DNA of 64,000 nucleotides from Bacilli bacterium (GCA_017429285.1 JAFRPF010000016.1:124001-188000); one strand, 5' to 3'. Positions 25,916 to 36,065 are shown, numbered from the stretch's first letter. Notes: generated by a model from the sequence alone, not told the origin. Numbers and translations are program-made.

Positions 25916-27724
25916 TTATTTCTCCTTTTTCTTATCGTTCAGTTTTCTCATTTTTCTTCGATTGTATTCCGCCATAATGCGGGCTTTTTCTAATGGATCT
26001 TTACCAGCTATTGATTGCTGCAACATATCTTTTTCAAAGATTTTTTCTTTCTCTTCTTCTATAGAAGTTAGAAGATTATCTAATAGTTCATCGGAACAAT
26101 TTGCATTATGCGTATCTTCATAAGAAAGTTCTGTTAATTCTTGAATCATCTCATCTTTGTTATCAAGTTCACTAATTTCTAATGAACTTATAAGATCCAC
26201 GATTTTGAAATTATCATTAATTTTTGAATAATCGACGATGTAATTTGCGACTTGTCTATAGACTTCATCGTAGAATGAACCGACTTTATCTTCATAGAAA
26301 GCAACAGCTTTCGGTTCTTGTAACATCTGGAACAATAGTTCTCTTTCTGCAAGTTCAAGTCTTCTTAAAGCTTTTCTTTCAGGATGGAAGCTAGCGATAA
26401 CTTTGCTTGGATTAGCGATATATTCTTCACTCTTTGCATTCTTTAATAGTTCACGGATTGATTCGACTTCAAATCCTGTGACATTGGCTAATTTGCGAAG
26501 ATAGCTATCAAGTTCTAATCTGCTTTCAATATTTACTAAAATAGGAATAAAATTTTTCACTAAGGCTTTTCTTTGTTCCATTGTTTTCAATGGATTACTA
26601 TTTTTATAGTAATTTAAAGCAAAGTCTATTCTATTAATGAGATTATTCACGTACATTCTTAAGGCTTCTGGCCCATCTTGATTTAATATCTCATCTGGAT
26701 CTTTTGGACTATTTTGATTGTTAACGATGGAGACATTTAATCCTTCATCCGCTAAAAGTTTACTAGCCTTAAGCATTGCTGTCTGTCCTGGTAAGTCACC
26801 ATCTAGACAAAGTCTAATCTCAACATTTAAACTTCTTAACAAAGCAACGTGCTCTTTGGTTAATGCTGTACCCATTAAGGCTACCGCACTATCAATGCCG
26901 ATTTTTGAAAGAGCAAAGACATCCATAAATCCCTCACATACGTAAATGAATTCATCATGCTTCGCACTTTCTTTAGCAATGTGGTAGTTATATAAGACGC
27001 TTGATTTATGAAAAACATAAGTTTCAGGTGAATTTATGTACTTTGCTTCATCTGTGTTTTTGATTCTTCTAGCGCTATAACCGATAACATTACCATAGGC
27101 ATCACAAACTGGGAAGATAACTCTGCCTTGGTTTTTATCGGTGAATGAACCACTTATTAATGTGGCAACGCCGATTTCTTCCATGGTGTTGAATGAGTGA
27201 CCTTTACTTTGTAAAAAGTTACATGTAGCTTTGCCATCTTTAAAAGCGTAGCCGAGTTTATATTTTCTTCTTATACCTTCGTCTAGATGACGTTCGTTAA
27301 AATAATCTAAGCCCTCTTTACCTTCTTCGGTATTTAAGGCGTATTGATAATATAAAGTCAGATCACTTAAGCATTTAAGCATAGCTTCTTTACGAGCATC
27401 AGCTGGAGCTTTTGGTTTAACAATTTTTTCTAACCTTGGATCACTATATCCATTAATTTCTGCGACTTTTCTAAGGGCTTCCATATAGGAAATGTGCTCG
27501 AATCTTCTTACGAAGGTAATTGCAGAACCACTAACACCACAACTCCAACAAGTAAAGACACCTTTAGTTGGAGAAACGGATAAAGAAGGATTAGAGTCAT
27601 CATGGAATGGGCATATCCCCCAATAATCCTTTCCCTTCTTTGTGAGTTTCATATAAGAAGAGATAGTTTTGACTAAATCCGAGTTCTTAATTACATCATT
27701 TGTTAATTCAGTTAAGTCGCTCAT
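25916..27724 (-). CDS. dnaG: DNA primase
   Basis: Synthesises RNA primers at the replication fork. The N-terminal zinc finger is [10 protein letters not shown]...CWSCG. The TOPRIM core has [11 protein letters not shown] and [14 protein letters not shown]. The helicase-interacting C-terminal domain is about 430-602. No Shine-Dalgarno sequence precedes the ATG; a weak TATAAC lies 8 bases upstream, inside the region just after the TAGTA repeats that trail glyS. Confidence 0.95.
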   Translation of the reverse strand: MSDLTELTNDVIKNSDLVKTISSYMKLTKKGKDYWGICPFHDDSNPSLSVSPTKGVFTCWSCGVSGSAITFVRRFEHISYMEALRKVAEINGYSDPRLEKIVKPKAPADARKEAMLKCLSDLTLYYQYALNTEEGKEGLDYFNERHLDEGIRRKYKLGYAFKDGKATCNFLQSKGHSFNTMEEIGVATLISGSFTDKNQGRVIFPVCDAYGNVIGYSARRIKNTDEAKYINSPETYVFHKSSVLYNYHIAKESAKHDEFIYVCEGFMDVFALSKIGIDSAVALMGTALTKEHVALLRSLNVEIRLCLDGDLPGQTAMLKASKLLADEGLNVSIVNNQNSPKDPDEILNQDGPEALRMYVNNLINRIDFALNYYKNSNPLKTMEQRKALVKNFIPILVNIESRLELDSYLRKLANVTGFEVESIRELLKNAKSEEYIANPSKVIASFHPERKALRRLELAERELLFQMLQEPKAVAFYEDKVGSFYDEVYRQVANYIVDYSKINDNFKIVDLISSLEISELDNKDEMIQELTELSYEDTHNANCSDELLDNLLTSIEEEKEKIFEKDMLQQSIAGKDPLEKARIMAEYNRRKMRKLNDKKKEK

Positions 27725-27742
27725 ATAACTATGTTATAAAAA

Positions 27743-27769
27743 TACTAAAAATATACTAATAAAATACTA
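27743..27769 (-). repeat. 11-bp-periodic TAGTA repeat, three copies, beginning at the glyS stop codon
   Basis: In the glyS sense three units, TAGTATTTTAT, TAGTATATTTT and TAGTATTTTTA, start at minus-strand positions 27769, 27758 and 27747, exactly 11 bases apart. The glyS stop codon (TAG, 27769-27767) is the first three bases of the first unit. This is the most regular array in the window. Confidence 0.85.
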
Positions 27770-29143
27770 GAAGAATGTTTTGACTGATAAGTATTTAACG
27801 AGTTCATTAATTGGTAATCTAATCTGTTGCATAGTGTCTCTATCTCTGATAGTAACGGAGTTATCGTTAGGTGTATCAAAGTCCACTGTAATACAGAATG
27901 GAGTACCGATAGCGTCTTGACGACGATATCTCTTACCGATACTACCGGTATCGTCATAGACGACATTTAAATATTTGCAGAGAATGGTTTCAATTTCTTT
28001 GGCCTTCTCTTCTAATTTTTTACTTAAAGGTAAAATTGCGGCTTTATATGGAGCTAAAGCTGAGTTTAAATGCATGACTATTCTAGTTTCGTCATCATTA
28101 CCCACTTTTTCTTCATCATAAGCATCGCATAAGACCATTAAAACCAAACGATCTAAACCGACGGATGGTTCGATACAATATGGAACATATTTCTCTTGTG
28201 TTTCAGGATCTAAATATTCTAAAGATTCACCACTATATTCCATATGGCGTTTTAAATCGTAATCGGTACGATCAGCAATACCCCAAACTTCGCCCCAACC
28301 GAATGGGAATAAATATTCGATGTCTGTTGTGGCTTTAGAATAGAAGGCAAGCTCTGCTTGTTCGTGATCACGATATCTTAAATTTTCTGGTTTAATGCCT
28401 AAAGAATCGACAAAGCTTAAACAATGTTTCTTCCAATAATCAAACCACTCTAAGTCTTCACCTGGTTTGCAGAAGAATTCTAATTCCATTTGGTCAAATT
28501 CTCTGGTTCTAAAAGTCATTTGTCCTGGAGTAATTTCATTTCTAAAAGCACGACCAACATTACAAATACCTAAAGGTAATTTCTTTCTAGTGGTACGAAC
28601 AACGTTTTTGAAGTTAACGAACATACCTTGTGCAGTCTCAGGTCTTAAATAAACCGCTGATTTGCTATCTTCGGTAACACCGATATGAGTTTTAAACATC
28701 ATATTGAATTGACGAATATCAGTAAAGTTTTCGCTGCCGCAGTGTGGACATTTGACATGGTTTTGATGGATAAAATCCATCATTTGATCATTTGTCATAC
28801 CATTCACGTCTGCTTCTGGGAACTGTTCTTCAATTAATTGATCCGCTCTAAATCTTTGTTTACATTTTTTGCAGTCAATTAATGGATCGTTAAACGTTTT
28901 GACATGTCCAGTAGCTTCCCAAACGCGTGGGTTCATTAAAATAGCAGCGTCGATGCCGACGTTCATTGGACATTCTTGGACGAACTTCTTCCACCACATT
29001 TTGCGGATGTTCATCTTAATTTCACTACCTAATGGTCCATAATCCCAAGTATTGGATAAACCACCGTAGATTTCACTACCCTGATAATAATAGCCTGAGA
29101 CCACAAAGTGGTTACAAACCTTATCAAATTCAAATTTTGCCAT
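27767..29143 (-). CDS. glyQS: Glycyl-tRNA synthetase (dimeric, class IIa)
   Basis: Charges tRNA-Gly. It is the single-chain eukaryote/Bacilli-atypical dimeric type, not the alpha2-beta2 enzyme. Motifs: [26 protein letters not shown], the zinc-like CKKCKQRF...CPHCGSENF, motif 2 [26 protein letters not shown], and the class II motif 3 [12 protein letters not shown]. The C-terminal anticodon domain begins near 345. AGGAGA precedes the ATG. No T-box leader is visible. Its TAG stop is part of an 11-bp repeat array. Confidence 0.95.
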   Translation of the reverse strand: MAKFEFDKVCNHFVVSGYYYQGSEIYGGLSNTWDYGPLGSEIKMNIRKMWWKKFVQECPMNVGIDAAILMNPRVWEATGHVKTFNDPLIDCKKCKQRFRADQLIEEQFPEADVNGMTNDQMMDFIHQNHVKCPHCGSENFTDIRQFNMMFKTHIGVTEDSKSAVYLRPETAQGMFVNFKNVVRTTRKKLPLGICNVGRAFRNEITPGQMTFRTREFDQMELEFFCKPGEDLEWFDYWKKHCLSFVDSLGIKPENLRYRDHEQAELAFYSKATTDIEYLFPFGWGEVWGIADRTDYDLKRHMEYSGESLEYLDPETQEKYVPYCIEPSVGLDRLVLMVLCDAYDEEKVGNDDETRIVMHLNSALAPYKAAILPLSKKLEEKAKEIETILCKYLNVVYDDTGSIGKRYRRQDAIGTPFCITVDFDTPNDNSVTIRDRDTMQQIRLPINELVKYLSVKTFF

Positions 29144-29173
29144 AATATAATCTCCTAAAAAGACACGCTAAAA

Positions 29174-29202
29174 AGAATATAGTTTAATTATACCCTTGTC
29201 AA
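29174..29202 (-). promoter_or_regulatory. Promoter of glyQS
   Basis: On the minus strand a perfect TTGACA, a 17-base spacer and TATTCT. Confidence 0.7.
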
Positions 29203-29232
29203 CACACTATGAGTGTATTTTTTCTAATTTTA

Positions 29233-29940
29233 TTATTTAATAAGGGCGAACGATTTCAGTCTCACACCAAACGAATCTATTATAAATTCATAGAATTTAT
29301 TAAGAACTACTAAAGCATCTTCCTTTTCATAAGGAAAATCGACGTTTTCTGGATCATTAGTGTTAAACGCCGCTCTTAACAAAAGCATTTGATTTTTATT
29401 TAAGTCTCTTTCCATATCTTCCTTGAAACAATTACCACAGACGAATCCACCTTCATTAAATGAGAAAGTGACAATGTTTTCTTTCTTTCCGCAGAAAACA
29501 CAGTGGTTGACATCAAATTCATATCCACTAGTCTTTAGTACTTTCGCGGTATAAGCGAGGATAACGAATAGGCCTTTTTCATCCTTTTTAAGTCCGTTTA
29601 AACTTTTGGATAAAAATTCATACATTTCTACTTTTTCATCTTCTTGTAAAAGAGCCTTGGTAATCTCTGCGATATACATCAAACCACTTAAGTAACATAA
29701 GTTACTATTCGATTTTAAAGGTGTATCAAGGATAGAAGCGGTTTTTAAAACCGGATATTTCTGCTTTCCTTCGCTTAATTCAATGTCGGCTTTCACCATG
29801 ATATTGTTAATCGCCGCGTTTTTATTTTTGGGATCGAAAATACCTTTTGCTAGAAAAGTAATTAATCCATCTTTTGAAAGGGATTCAACAATCCCGTCTT
29901 TTTCTTTATAAGGTGTAATTGATAAAACAATTATTTCCAT
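29233..29940 (-). CDS. recO: DNA repair protein RecO
   Basis: A recombination mediator that loads RecA with RecR. An N-terminal OB fold (IVLSITPYKEKDGIVESLSKDGLITFLAKG) is followed by the alpha-helical domain and a zinc finger with CVFCGKKENIVTF...GGFVCGNC. The length (235) is typical. It is the last gene of ybeY-cdd-era-recO, two bases after era. Confidence 0.93.
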   Translation of the reverse strand: MEIIVLSITPYKEKDGIVESLSKDGLITFLAKGIFDPKNKNAAINNIMVKADIELSEGKQKYPVLKTASILDTPLKSNSNLCYLSGLMYIAEITKALLQEDEKVEMYEFLSKSLNGLKKDEKGLFVILAYTAKVLKTSGYEFDVNHCVFCGKKENIVTFSFNEGGFVCGNCFKEDMERDLNKNQMLLLRAAFNTNDPENVDFPYEKEDALVVLNKFYEFIIDSFGVRLKSFALIK

Positions 29941-29942
29941 TT

Positions 29943-30830
29943 TTAATTTTTCTTATATTTATATCCGTAATTTTCTAAAGATTTGTCATCATCTCTCCAA
30001 CCCGGTTGAACTTTGACAAACAATTCTAAAAAGACATGTTTATGTAATAAAATCTCAATATCTTTTCTCGCTCTTGAACCAATTTCTTTGATTCTTTGCC
30101 CATTTTTACCGATAACGATTCCTTTTTGACCTTCTTTATCAACGATGATAGAAGCTTTAATATGCATTGGGTTAGATTCATAATCGATGTCATCCATATA
30201 TATCGCAGTGGCATGAGGAACTTCATCTCTTAAATTTCTGAGAACTTTTTCTCTGATAATTTCCTTGATTTGGAAAACGATATCTTTATCGGTTATTTCT
30301 TCCGTGGAATAATAAGCCGGTCCTTCAGGAAGTAGCTCAATGATCTTTTTTAAAAGTTCATCGATATTAAATCTTTCCTTAGCGACTGTATCAATCATAA
30401 AAGCTTGAGGGCATCTCTCTTGGTAAATCTTTTTAAGATTTATAACTTTATCAAGTCTCGCTTCATCAATCTTATTAAAGACGATGATTAAGGGGCAATT
30501 TTTGATATCTAGATGTTCTAAAAGATATTCATCCCCTGGACCGAATGGCAATGAAGCATCCACTACTAAAACATTCACATCAACATCGTGAGCGGCGCTA
30601 TAGGCCATGTTATTCATCTCAACACCGAGTTTTTCTTTCGGTTTATGAATACCAGGAGTATCAGTAAAAACAATCTGTACTCCATCGGCGTTATAAATAC
30701 CCTTAATTGAGTTACGAGTGGTTTGTGCCTTATCAGTAACGATACTAACTTTATGATTTAAAATGCCGTTCAACAAAGTTGATTTTCCGACATTTGGTCT
30801 TCCTAAAATCGAGACGAATCCAGATTTCAT
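29943..30830 (-). CDS. era: GTPase Era
   Basis: A GTPase that binds the 3' end of 16S rRNA in 30S assembly. G1 SILGRPNVGKSTLLNGIL, G3 DTPGIHKP, G4 VFNKIDEA and a C-terminal KH domain (VIGKNGQRIKEIGSRARKDIEILL). The length (295) is standard. Its start lies in a TAATG overlap with cdd. Confidence 0.97.
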   Translation of the reverse strand: MKSGFVSILGRPNVGKSTLLNGILNHKVSIVTDKAQTTRNSIKGIYNADGVQIVFTDTPGIHKPKEKLGVEMNNMAYSAAHDVDVNVLVVDASLPFGPGDEYLLEHLDIKNCPLIIVFNKIDEARLDKVINLKKIYQERCPQAFMIDTVAKERFNIDELLKKIIELLPEGPAYYSTEEITDKDIVFQIKEIIREKVLRNLRDEVPHATAIYMDDIDYESNPMHIKASIIVDKEGQKGIVIGKNGQRIKEIGSRARKDIEILLHKHVFLELFVKVQPGWRDDDKSLENYGYKYKKN

Positions 30831-31231
30831 TATTTCAAATCCTCAGGAGAGAAAGCGAATGGTAATAATTCAACAGCGTTAGTTTCTTTGACATCACCTT
30901 TGACATTGCTCATATAAATAGGAGCATCACTTGGGAAAAGCTCGCTGATGACTTGACGGCAAGCTCCACAAGGAGAACATGGTTCATCAGTTGCAGCGCA
31001 TAGCGCTAAAGCGAGCAAATCTTCTTTCTTATAACCATTTAAATAAGCATTATATAAAGCATTTCTTTCAGCGCACATACATAATGGGTAGGAAGAATTT
31101 TCGATGTTCGCCCCTAAAAACACTTTTCCATCTTTGGTTAGTACAGCGGCACCGACCGCGAAATGGGAATAAGGTGAATAGGATAAGTTTCTAGCGCCTT
31201 TGGCTTTTAAAATTAATTCTTCTTTGTTCAT
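30830..31231 (-). CDS. cdd: Cytidine deaminase
   Basis: A zinc enzyme that deaminates cytidine and deoxycytidine to uridines. Motifs: SYSPYSHFAVGAAVLT, the catalytic NIENSSYPLCMCAERNA and EPCSPCGACRQVISEL, giving the Cys-Glu and zinc-Cys residues. I start at ATG 31231, behind AAAGGAG; an in-frame start at 31261 would extend into ybeY. The length is 133. It links to deoB and pdp in pyrimidine salvage. Confidence 0.95.
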   Translation of the reverse strand: MNKEELILKAKGARNLSYSPYSHFAVGAAVLTKDGKVFLGANIENSSYPLCMCAERNALYNAYLNGYKKEDLLALALCAATDEPCSPCGACRQVISELFPSDAPIYMSNVKGDVKETNAVELLPFAFSPEDLK

Positions 31232-31232
31232 G

Positions 31233-31688
31233 TTATTTCTCCTTTGGAGGCAATATTTCATCCTGCAATTTAAACATCACTTCTTCATCTTCTTTACTCA
31301 TATGATCATAGCCGAGAAGATGCAACAAACCATGGACGAATAAGAAAGATAATTCTCTTCTTAATGGATGACCATATTCCTTTGCCTGCTCTTTGGCTTT
31401 ATCAATTGAGATATAAATATCTCCTAATGAAACTGGACCTTTTTTGCTAAGAATTAGATTTCTATCATCTTCTCCATCTAAAAAGGCGAAAGAAATGACA
31501 TCCGTGGGTCGGTTAACATTTCGATATTCACGGTTTAGTTTATGAATAAATTCATTATCTACAAAAGTGACACTTAAAATTGGATCACATTTGAGTTTGA
31601 GGTGTTTGAAGGTTCTTTCAAGTAAGGAAAGATAAATATCTTCATATTCCTCATATCCGGGAATTTGGCTAATGAAATCGAGTTCCAT
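31233..31688 (-). CDS. ybeY: Endoribonuclease YbeY (16S rRNA maturation)
   Basis: A metal-dependent RNase for rRNA processing. The zinc motif HGLLHLLGYDHMSKED fits H-x3-H-x5-H, and the NRPTDVISFAF segment is typical. The length (151) is standard. There is no Shine-Dalgarno sequence: TGCTATGAT, an extended -10 box, ends 8 bases before the ATG. It is the first gene of its operon. Confidence 0.94.
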   Translation of the reverse strand: MELDFISQIPGYEEYEDIYLSLLERTFKHLKLKCDPILSVTFVDNEFIHKLNREYRNVNRPTDVISFAFLDGEDDRNLILSKKGPVSLGDIYISIDKAKEQAKEYGHPLRRELSFLFVHGLLHLLGYDHMSKEDEEVMFKLQDEILPPKEK

Positions 31689-31696
31689 GGGGAATT

Positions 31697-31705
31697 ATCA
31701 TAGCA
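31697..31705 (-). promoter_or_regulatory. Extended -10 promoter of ybeY next to the start codon
   Basis: On the minus strand TGCTATGAT lies 8 bases before the ATG, with TAGATA 17 bases further upstream as a -35 candidate. Confidence 0.6.
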
Positions 31706-31722
31706 CACCCGCACGTTTTTAT

Positions 31723-32925
31723 CTATTCATTTTCTTTTTGACGTCTCATCCTATTACCGAGTTTAACTTTAACTTTGTTAAATTCATCGATGTCTTCGTT
31801 CATGTTCACAATCGCATCCATCGCTTTATATAGACTTAGCGAAATACAGGAATAGAAAATGACATAAGGTGTTGATGAAATACCGCATAAATGCATCGTT
31901 AATAAGGCGGTAGCAATAATTAAACCAGCATAGATATAAGCGCTCGCTAAATTCATATAGCTATAATCGTAAGCTAATTTGTGTAAATTATGTGCCTCTT
32001 CTTTAAAAGAAGATACGTCGTTAACACTATCTAAAGAATTCTCTTTGGCTTCAATTTGTGTTTTCTTGTTCTTTAAGAATGGATTAATGACAAATAAATC
32101 GAATAGAACTAAGAGTAATGGAACAACCACTAGTAAAGCATTTCTTCGATCATTTAATAGTATTAAGACCACTAAGCTAATCGCCGTTAAAATCAATAAG
32201 ACATAATGAAGTGGGCTAGATAATGATAATTTCTTAAATTGTTCAAACCTAAATAGATAATCTTTTAAATGATCATTAGGCACTAATTCTTCTTTGAAGA
32301 AATAATCATCTAGTTTCTTCATCATGTTATAGCTTATCGCTCTTAAGAGTAATTCACACAAAATCGCCCCTGCTAAGAATATGAAAGGAATATAAATCGG
32401 TGTGCCGTCTTTTACAAAATAAACCGCTAGTAAAACTAAGCCCACTATTAAGGCTTCCATAAACCCTAATAGGATACGACTGGTTAAAGATAATGGATTA
32501 AAACTCTGATAAGGACATTTCCTCTCATTGAAATCATCAATCATTAGTCCAGTTCCATCCCATATAGAAATAAATTTCTTTAACGGCATAGATGTCTTTC
32601 CTTTATTAGGATCGAGGTAAAAGATACGATTAAACTTCACTCCTGTCACAAGAACTGCGTGTTTAGCGTCATTTTCAAGGCTTAAGGAAAGAATTAAAGG
32701 AAAGGACGTTTCTTTACCTAGCTCATCTTTTTCCTCCGCTTTAAAGCCTTTTAAACTAAGCCCATATTCATAAGCGATTTCTGTTAAGTCAGTAAATGAA
32801 TATAGACCATGATTTTCGTCCTGCGGTATGAACAAGTAATTCTTATCCTTGTTTAGATTAGCGAGCATCATCTTTAAACAAGCGAATCCGCAGTCATCTT
32901 TTTGAATCTGTGGGATATAAAACAT
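31723..32925 (-). CDS. C39 peptidase-domain membrane protein without an ABC ATPase
   Basis: A 400-residue protein. Residues 1-140 form a C39 (bacteriocin-processing, double-glycine leader) peptidase domain with a complete triad: Cys12 in QKDDCGFACL, His89 in KHAVLVTG and Asp105 in YLDPNKGK. About six membrane helices follow (near 155-205, 250-305 and 335-385). This equals the front half of a peptidase-containing ABC transporter; there is no Walker motif and the protein stops before any nucleotide-binding domain. No GG-leader substrate was recognised nearby. I start at ATG 32925, behind AGGAGG in the shared leader; a longer frame from 33075 overlaps dnaJ and its terminator. Confidence 0.83.
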   Translation of the reverse strand: MFYIPQIQKDDCGFACLKMMLANLNKDKNYLFIPQDENHGLYSFTDLTEIAYEYGLSLKGFKAEEKDELGKETSFPLILSLSLENDAKHAVLVTGVKFNRIFYLDPNKGKTSMPLKKFISIWDGTGLMIDDFNERKCPYQSFNPLSLTSRILLGFMEALIVGLVLLAVYFVKDGTPIYIPFIFLAGAILCELLLRAISYNMMKKLDDYFFKEELVPNDHLKDYLFRFEQFKKLSLSSPLHYVLLILTAISLVVLILLNDRRNALLVVVPLLLVLFDLFVINPFLKNKKTQIEAKENSLDSVNDVSSFKEEAHNLHKLAYDYSYMNLASAYIYAGLIIATALLTMHLCGISSTPYVIFYSCISLSLYKAMDAIVNMNEDIDEFNKVKVKLGNRMRRQKENE

Positions 32926-32932
32926 AAAATCT

Positions 32933-32979
32933 CCTCCTATATCACAAATAGGTAGGGGAAAAGCCAAAATGTTCAAAAA
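32933..32979 (-). promoter_or_regulatory. Shared 42-bp upstream element, copy B (C39-peptidase gene)
   Basis: On the minus strand a T-run leads into GAACATTTTGG (from 32974), then CCTAT, a 7-base spacer and ATAGGAGG (Shine-Dalgarno at 32938-32933). 37 of 42 positions match copy A with no gap. The dnaJ terminator lies just upstream, so transcription of the C39 gene must begin within about 70 bases that consist mainly of this element. Confidence 0.78.
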
Positions 32980-32989
32980 AATTTTTGCA

Positions 32990-33015
32990 AAAAGAAAGAG
33001 ACTCATTTGAGTCTC
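32990..33015 (-). terminator. Terminator of the hrcA-grpE-dnaK-dnaJ operon
   Basis: On the minus strand a perfect 7-bp stem GAGACTC/GAGTCTC with an AAAT loop, then TTTCTTTTT. The stem overlaps the dnaJ TGA stop. Confidence 0.92.
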
Positions 33016-34147
33016 ATTTTTTAAACATCTTTTTAAACTTGGCGAACAAGCCTTCATCTTTTCCGCGTGTATCACGGAGTTTTTCTAATAGTTCTTTCTG
33101 GCCTTTACTTAAGGAAGTTGGCACTTTGATGTTGAGTTTAATATATTGATCACCAGGTTTTCCACTTCTTAAATCTTTAACGCCACAACCCTTCATTCTT
33201 AAGATTTGTCCAGGCTGGCTTCCAGAAGGAATAGTTAAGGTCATATCTCCATAGACAGTCGGAACATCGACTTTAGTTCCTAAACAAGCATCGACAAAGT
33301 CGAGGGGGATTTCTAAAGAGATATCATTACCGTCCCTTAAGAAATATTCATGTGGTTTGACTAAGATTTCAAAATATAAGTCACCGTTTGGTCCACCATT
33401 AACGCCTCTTTCCCCGTTACCACGAGAAACGATTTGTTGCCCATGGTTTATACCAGCCGGGATATGAACTTTGATGTTCTTTTTCTTATGGATATATCCT
33501 TTGCCTAAGCAATCAGGACATTTATTCTTAATCGTTTTTCCTTTACCGCCACAGGATGGACATATTTCTTGGCTAGCAATTGAGCCAAAAAGACTTTGTC
33601 TTTTTACACTTACATAGCCCTTACCACCACACTGGCTACAAGTCGAGATATCGCTCGCCGATTTAGCGCCGCTACCATGGCAAGTAGGACATTGTTCATC
33701 CACTTCAATTGGGACTTCAATATCTTTACCATTAATCGCATCCATAAAGTCGATACGGATACGTTTGATTTCATCGTTACCACGACGTGGTTGATTAGGA
33801 TTAGCTCTTGCTTGACCTCTTCCACCGGTGAAGAAAGAATTGATAATATCGCCTAAATCGCCAAAGCCACCGAAACCACTAAAGCCACCTTGGAAGGGGT
33901 TAGCACCAGGATTTCCGCCAGCTTGTTCGAAGGCTGCATGACCAAATTGGTCATAAGCACTTCTTTTTTGATCATCATAAAGAATATCGTATGCTTCTTG
34001 GATCTCTTTGAACTTGGCTTCATTACCCGTTTCTTTATTATCTGGGTGATATTTTTTGGCTAATTTACGATAAGCGCTTTTAATCTCATCTTTACTGGCA
34101 CTTTTATTAACACCAAGTATCTCATAGTAATCTCTTTTTTCTGCCAT
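33014..34147 (-). CDS. dnaJ: Chaperone DnaJ
   Basis: Hsp40 co-chaperone that stimulates the DnaK ATPase. J domain (residues 1-70) with the HPD motif in KKYHPDNKETGN, a Gly/Phe-rich region, four CxxCxGxG zinc repeats (CPTCHGSGAKS, CSQCGGKGYV, CPSCGGKGKT, CPDCLGKGYI) and the C-terminal substrate domains. I start at ATG 34147 (MAEKRDYYEIL). Length 377. Confidence 0.96.
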   Translation of the reverse strand: MAEKRDYYEILGVNKSASKDEIKSAYRKLAKKYHPDNKETGNEAKFKEIQEAYDILYDDQKRSAYDQFGHAAFEQAGGNPGANPFQGGFSGFGGFGDLGDIINSFFTGGRGQARANPNQPRRGNDEIKRIRIDFMDAINGKDIEVPIEVDEQCPTCHGSGAKSASDISTCSQCGGKGYVSVKRQSLFGSIASQEICPSCGGKGKTIKNKCPDCLGKGYIHKKKNIKVHIPAGINHGQQIVSRGNGERGVNGGPNGDLYFEILVKPHEYFLRDGNDISLEIPLDFVDACLGTKVDVPTVYGDMTLTIPSGSQPGQILRMKGCGVKDLRSGKPGDQYIKLNIKVPTSLSKGQKELLEKLRDTRGKDEGLFAKFKKMFKK

Positions 34148-34176
34148 ATAATATTCTCCTTTCTTTAACTTTAGAA

Positions 34177-34192
34177 AGGGCCCGGAGGCCCT
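34177..34192 (-). terminator. Hairpin between dnaK and dnaJ (possible attenuator)
   Basis: A perfect 6-bp GC stem AGGGCC/GGCCCT around TCCG on the minus strand, followed by only TTTCT. It may lower transcription into dnaJ or protect the dnaK 3' end; a full terminator is unlikely. Confidence 0.55.
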
Positions 34193-34218
34193 ATCCATTT
34201 AGATAATTATATTAATAA

Positions 34219-36048
34219 TTAGGCTTTATTGCCTTCATCCTTTTTGGTGTAATCAGCATCCACTACATCATCAGGGTTACTACCTGCCGGTTGTTCGCTA
34301 TTAGTTTGACCTTGAGCAGCTTGAGCTTGTTGCATATAAGCCGCCGCTTGTTCGAGTTCACCGATACGTTTCTTAAGTGTTTCCATATCGTTATTATCTA
34401 AAGCGGTCTTTAACTCATCTCTTAATTTTTGAGTTTGTTCTTTTTGGTTTTGATCCATAGAATCGCCTTTTTCTCTGATGGAAGCATCAATATCATTAAT
34501 TAATGATTCAGCTTTATTCTTGAGTTCGGTTTCTTCTTTTCTCTTGTTGTCAGCTTCGGCGTTTTCTTCCGCTTCTCTGACCATTCTATCGATATCTTCT
34601 TTACTTAAACCATTAGAACCGGAGATGGTAATGTTTTGTTCTTTTTGAGTATCTAAGTCCTTCGCACTGACTTTAACGATACCGTTAACGTCGATAGAGA
34701 AGGTAACTTCAATTCTTGGTTCACCTCTTCTGGCTGGTTTAATTCCGGTTAATTGGAAGTGACCTAATAATTTGTTATCGTGAGCCATTGGACGTTCACC
34801 TTGATAAACCATAATGTCAACAGCCGGTTGATTATCCGCCGCTGTGGAGAAGATTTGACTCTTTGTGGTTGGAATTGTGGTATTCCTCGGAATCAATGGA
34901 GTCATCACTTCACCTAAGGTTTCAATACCTAAGGTTAATGGAGTAACGTCTAATAAGACGACATCTTTGACATCACCAGAGACGACGCCACCTTGATAAG
35001 CCGCACCGATGGAGACAGCTTCATCAGGGTTAACGGATAAGTTAGGTGTTTTGCCAGTCATATTCTTCACTAATTCTTGAACGGCTGGCATACGAATAGA
35101 ACCACCGATTAATAAGACTTGGTTTAAGTCATTAGCGGACATATGAGCGTCAGCTAAAGCACGTCTTACTGGTTCTTCACATCTCTTTAAGAGATGTCTT
35201 GTTAAATCTTGGAATTTAGCTCTCGTTAATGTGGTCTCAAAGTTGACTGGGCCCGCACTGGTCATAGAAATAAATGGTAAGGAGATAACAGTTTCTGTTA
35301 AAGCGGATAATTCAATCTTCGCTTTTTCAGCCGCTTCTCTAATTCTTTGTAAGGAAGCTTTGTCGGTAATATCGACATTTGTTTCAATCTTGATTTGAGC
35401 TTTAATCCAATCAGCGACGACTTGATCCCAGTCATCACCACCGAGTTTATTATCACCAGCGGTAGAGATAACTTCAAATGTTCCATCACCGATATCTAAG
35501 ATTGAGACATCGAATGTACCACCACCTAAGTCAAAGACTAAGATTTTTTCACTCTTATCGGTTTCTAAACCATAAGCTAAGGCCGCGGCGGTTGGTTCAT
35601 TGATAATTCTCACGACTTCTAAGCCAGCGATTTGGCCAGCATCTTTAGTCGCTTGTCTTTGCGCGTCATTGAAGTAAGCAGGAACTGTAATAACGGCCTT
35701 TTCAATTTTATGACCGATATTCTTTTCCGCATATTTCTTCATATACGCTAAGACTTTCGCGGAGATTTCTTGTGGGGTGAAGTCTTTATTAATACAGTTA
35801 ATGTGGACTTTTTCCGCTGTACCCATCTTTCTTTTAATAGAACTCACAGTGTCTGGATTCATAACCGCTTGTCTTTTGGCGGCGTTACCAACGATTTCTT
35901 CACCACTTGCTTTAAAAGCAACGACTGATGGAGTGGTTGGTGTTCCTTCTGGGTTAGGAATGACTTTCACTGTGCCATCTGCTTGTAAATAACTCACAAC
36001 GGAGTTTGTTGTACCTAAATCGATACCTAAGATAATTTCTTTTGCCAT
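34219..36048 (-). CDS. dnaK: Chaperone DnaK (Hsp70)
   Basis: ATP-dependent Hsp70. It opens with [16 protein letters not shown]. The ATPase domain has [47 protein letters not shown] and [12 protein letters not shown]. The substrate domain holds [11 protein letters not shown], and the helical lid ends in a Gln/Ala-rich tail and an acidic end (DDVVDADY). 609 residues. AGGAGG precedes the ATG. Confidence 0.98.
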   Translation of the reverse strand: MAKEIILGIDLGTTNSVVSYLQADGTVKVIPNPEGTPTTPSVVAFKASGEEIVGNAAKRQAVMNPDTVSSIKRKMGTAEKVHINCINKDFTPQEISAKVLAYMKKYAEKNIGHKIEKAVITVPAYFNDAQRQATKDAGQIAGLEVVRIINEPTAAALAYGLETDKSEKILVFDLGGGTFDVSILDIGDGTFEVISTAGDNKLGGDDWDQVVADWIKAQIKIETNVDITDKASLQRIREAAEKAKIELSALTETVISLPFISMTSAGPVNFETTLTRAKFQDLTRHLLKRCEEPVRRALADAHMSANDLNQVLLIGGSIRMPAVQELVKNMTGKTPNLSVNPDEAVSIGAAYQGGVVSGDVKDVVLLDVTPLTLGIETLGEVMTPLIPRNTTIPTTKSQIFSTAADNQPAVDIMVYQGERPMAHDNKLLGHFQLTGIKPARRGEPRIEVTFSIDVNGIVKVSAKDLDTQKEQNITISGSNGLSKEDIDRMVREAEENAEADNKRKEETELKNKAESLINDIDASIREKGDSMDQNQKEQTQKLRDELKTALDNNDMETLKKRIGELEQAAAYMQQAQAAQGQTNSEQPAGSNPDDVVDADYTKKDEGNKA

Positions 36049-36065
36049 AATTCATATCCTCCTAT

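Noticed and set aside
29201-29225. ACACT/AGTGT hairpin between recO and glyQS as a recO terminator
   Set aside because: The T-run is on the plus strand, where no gene needs it; on the minus strand the hairpin is not followed by T residues.
32926-33075. A longer N-terminus for the C39-peptidase protein
   Set aside because: The extra 50 codons cover the dnaJ terminator and the shared leader; the Shine-Dalgarno sequence fits ATG 32925.
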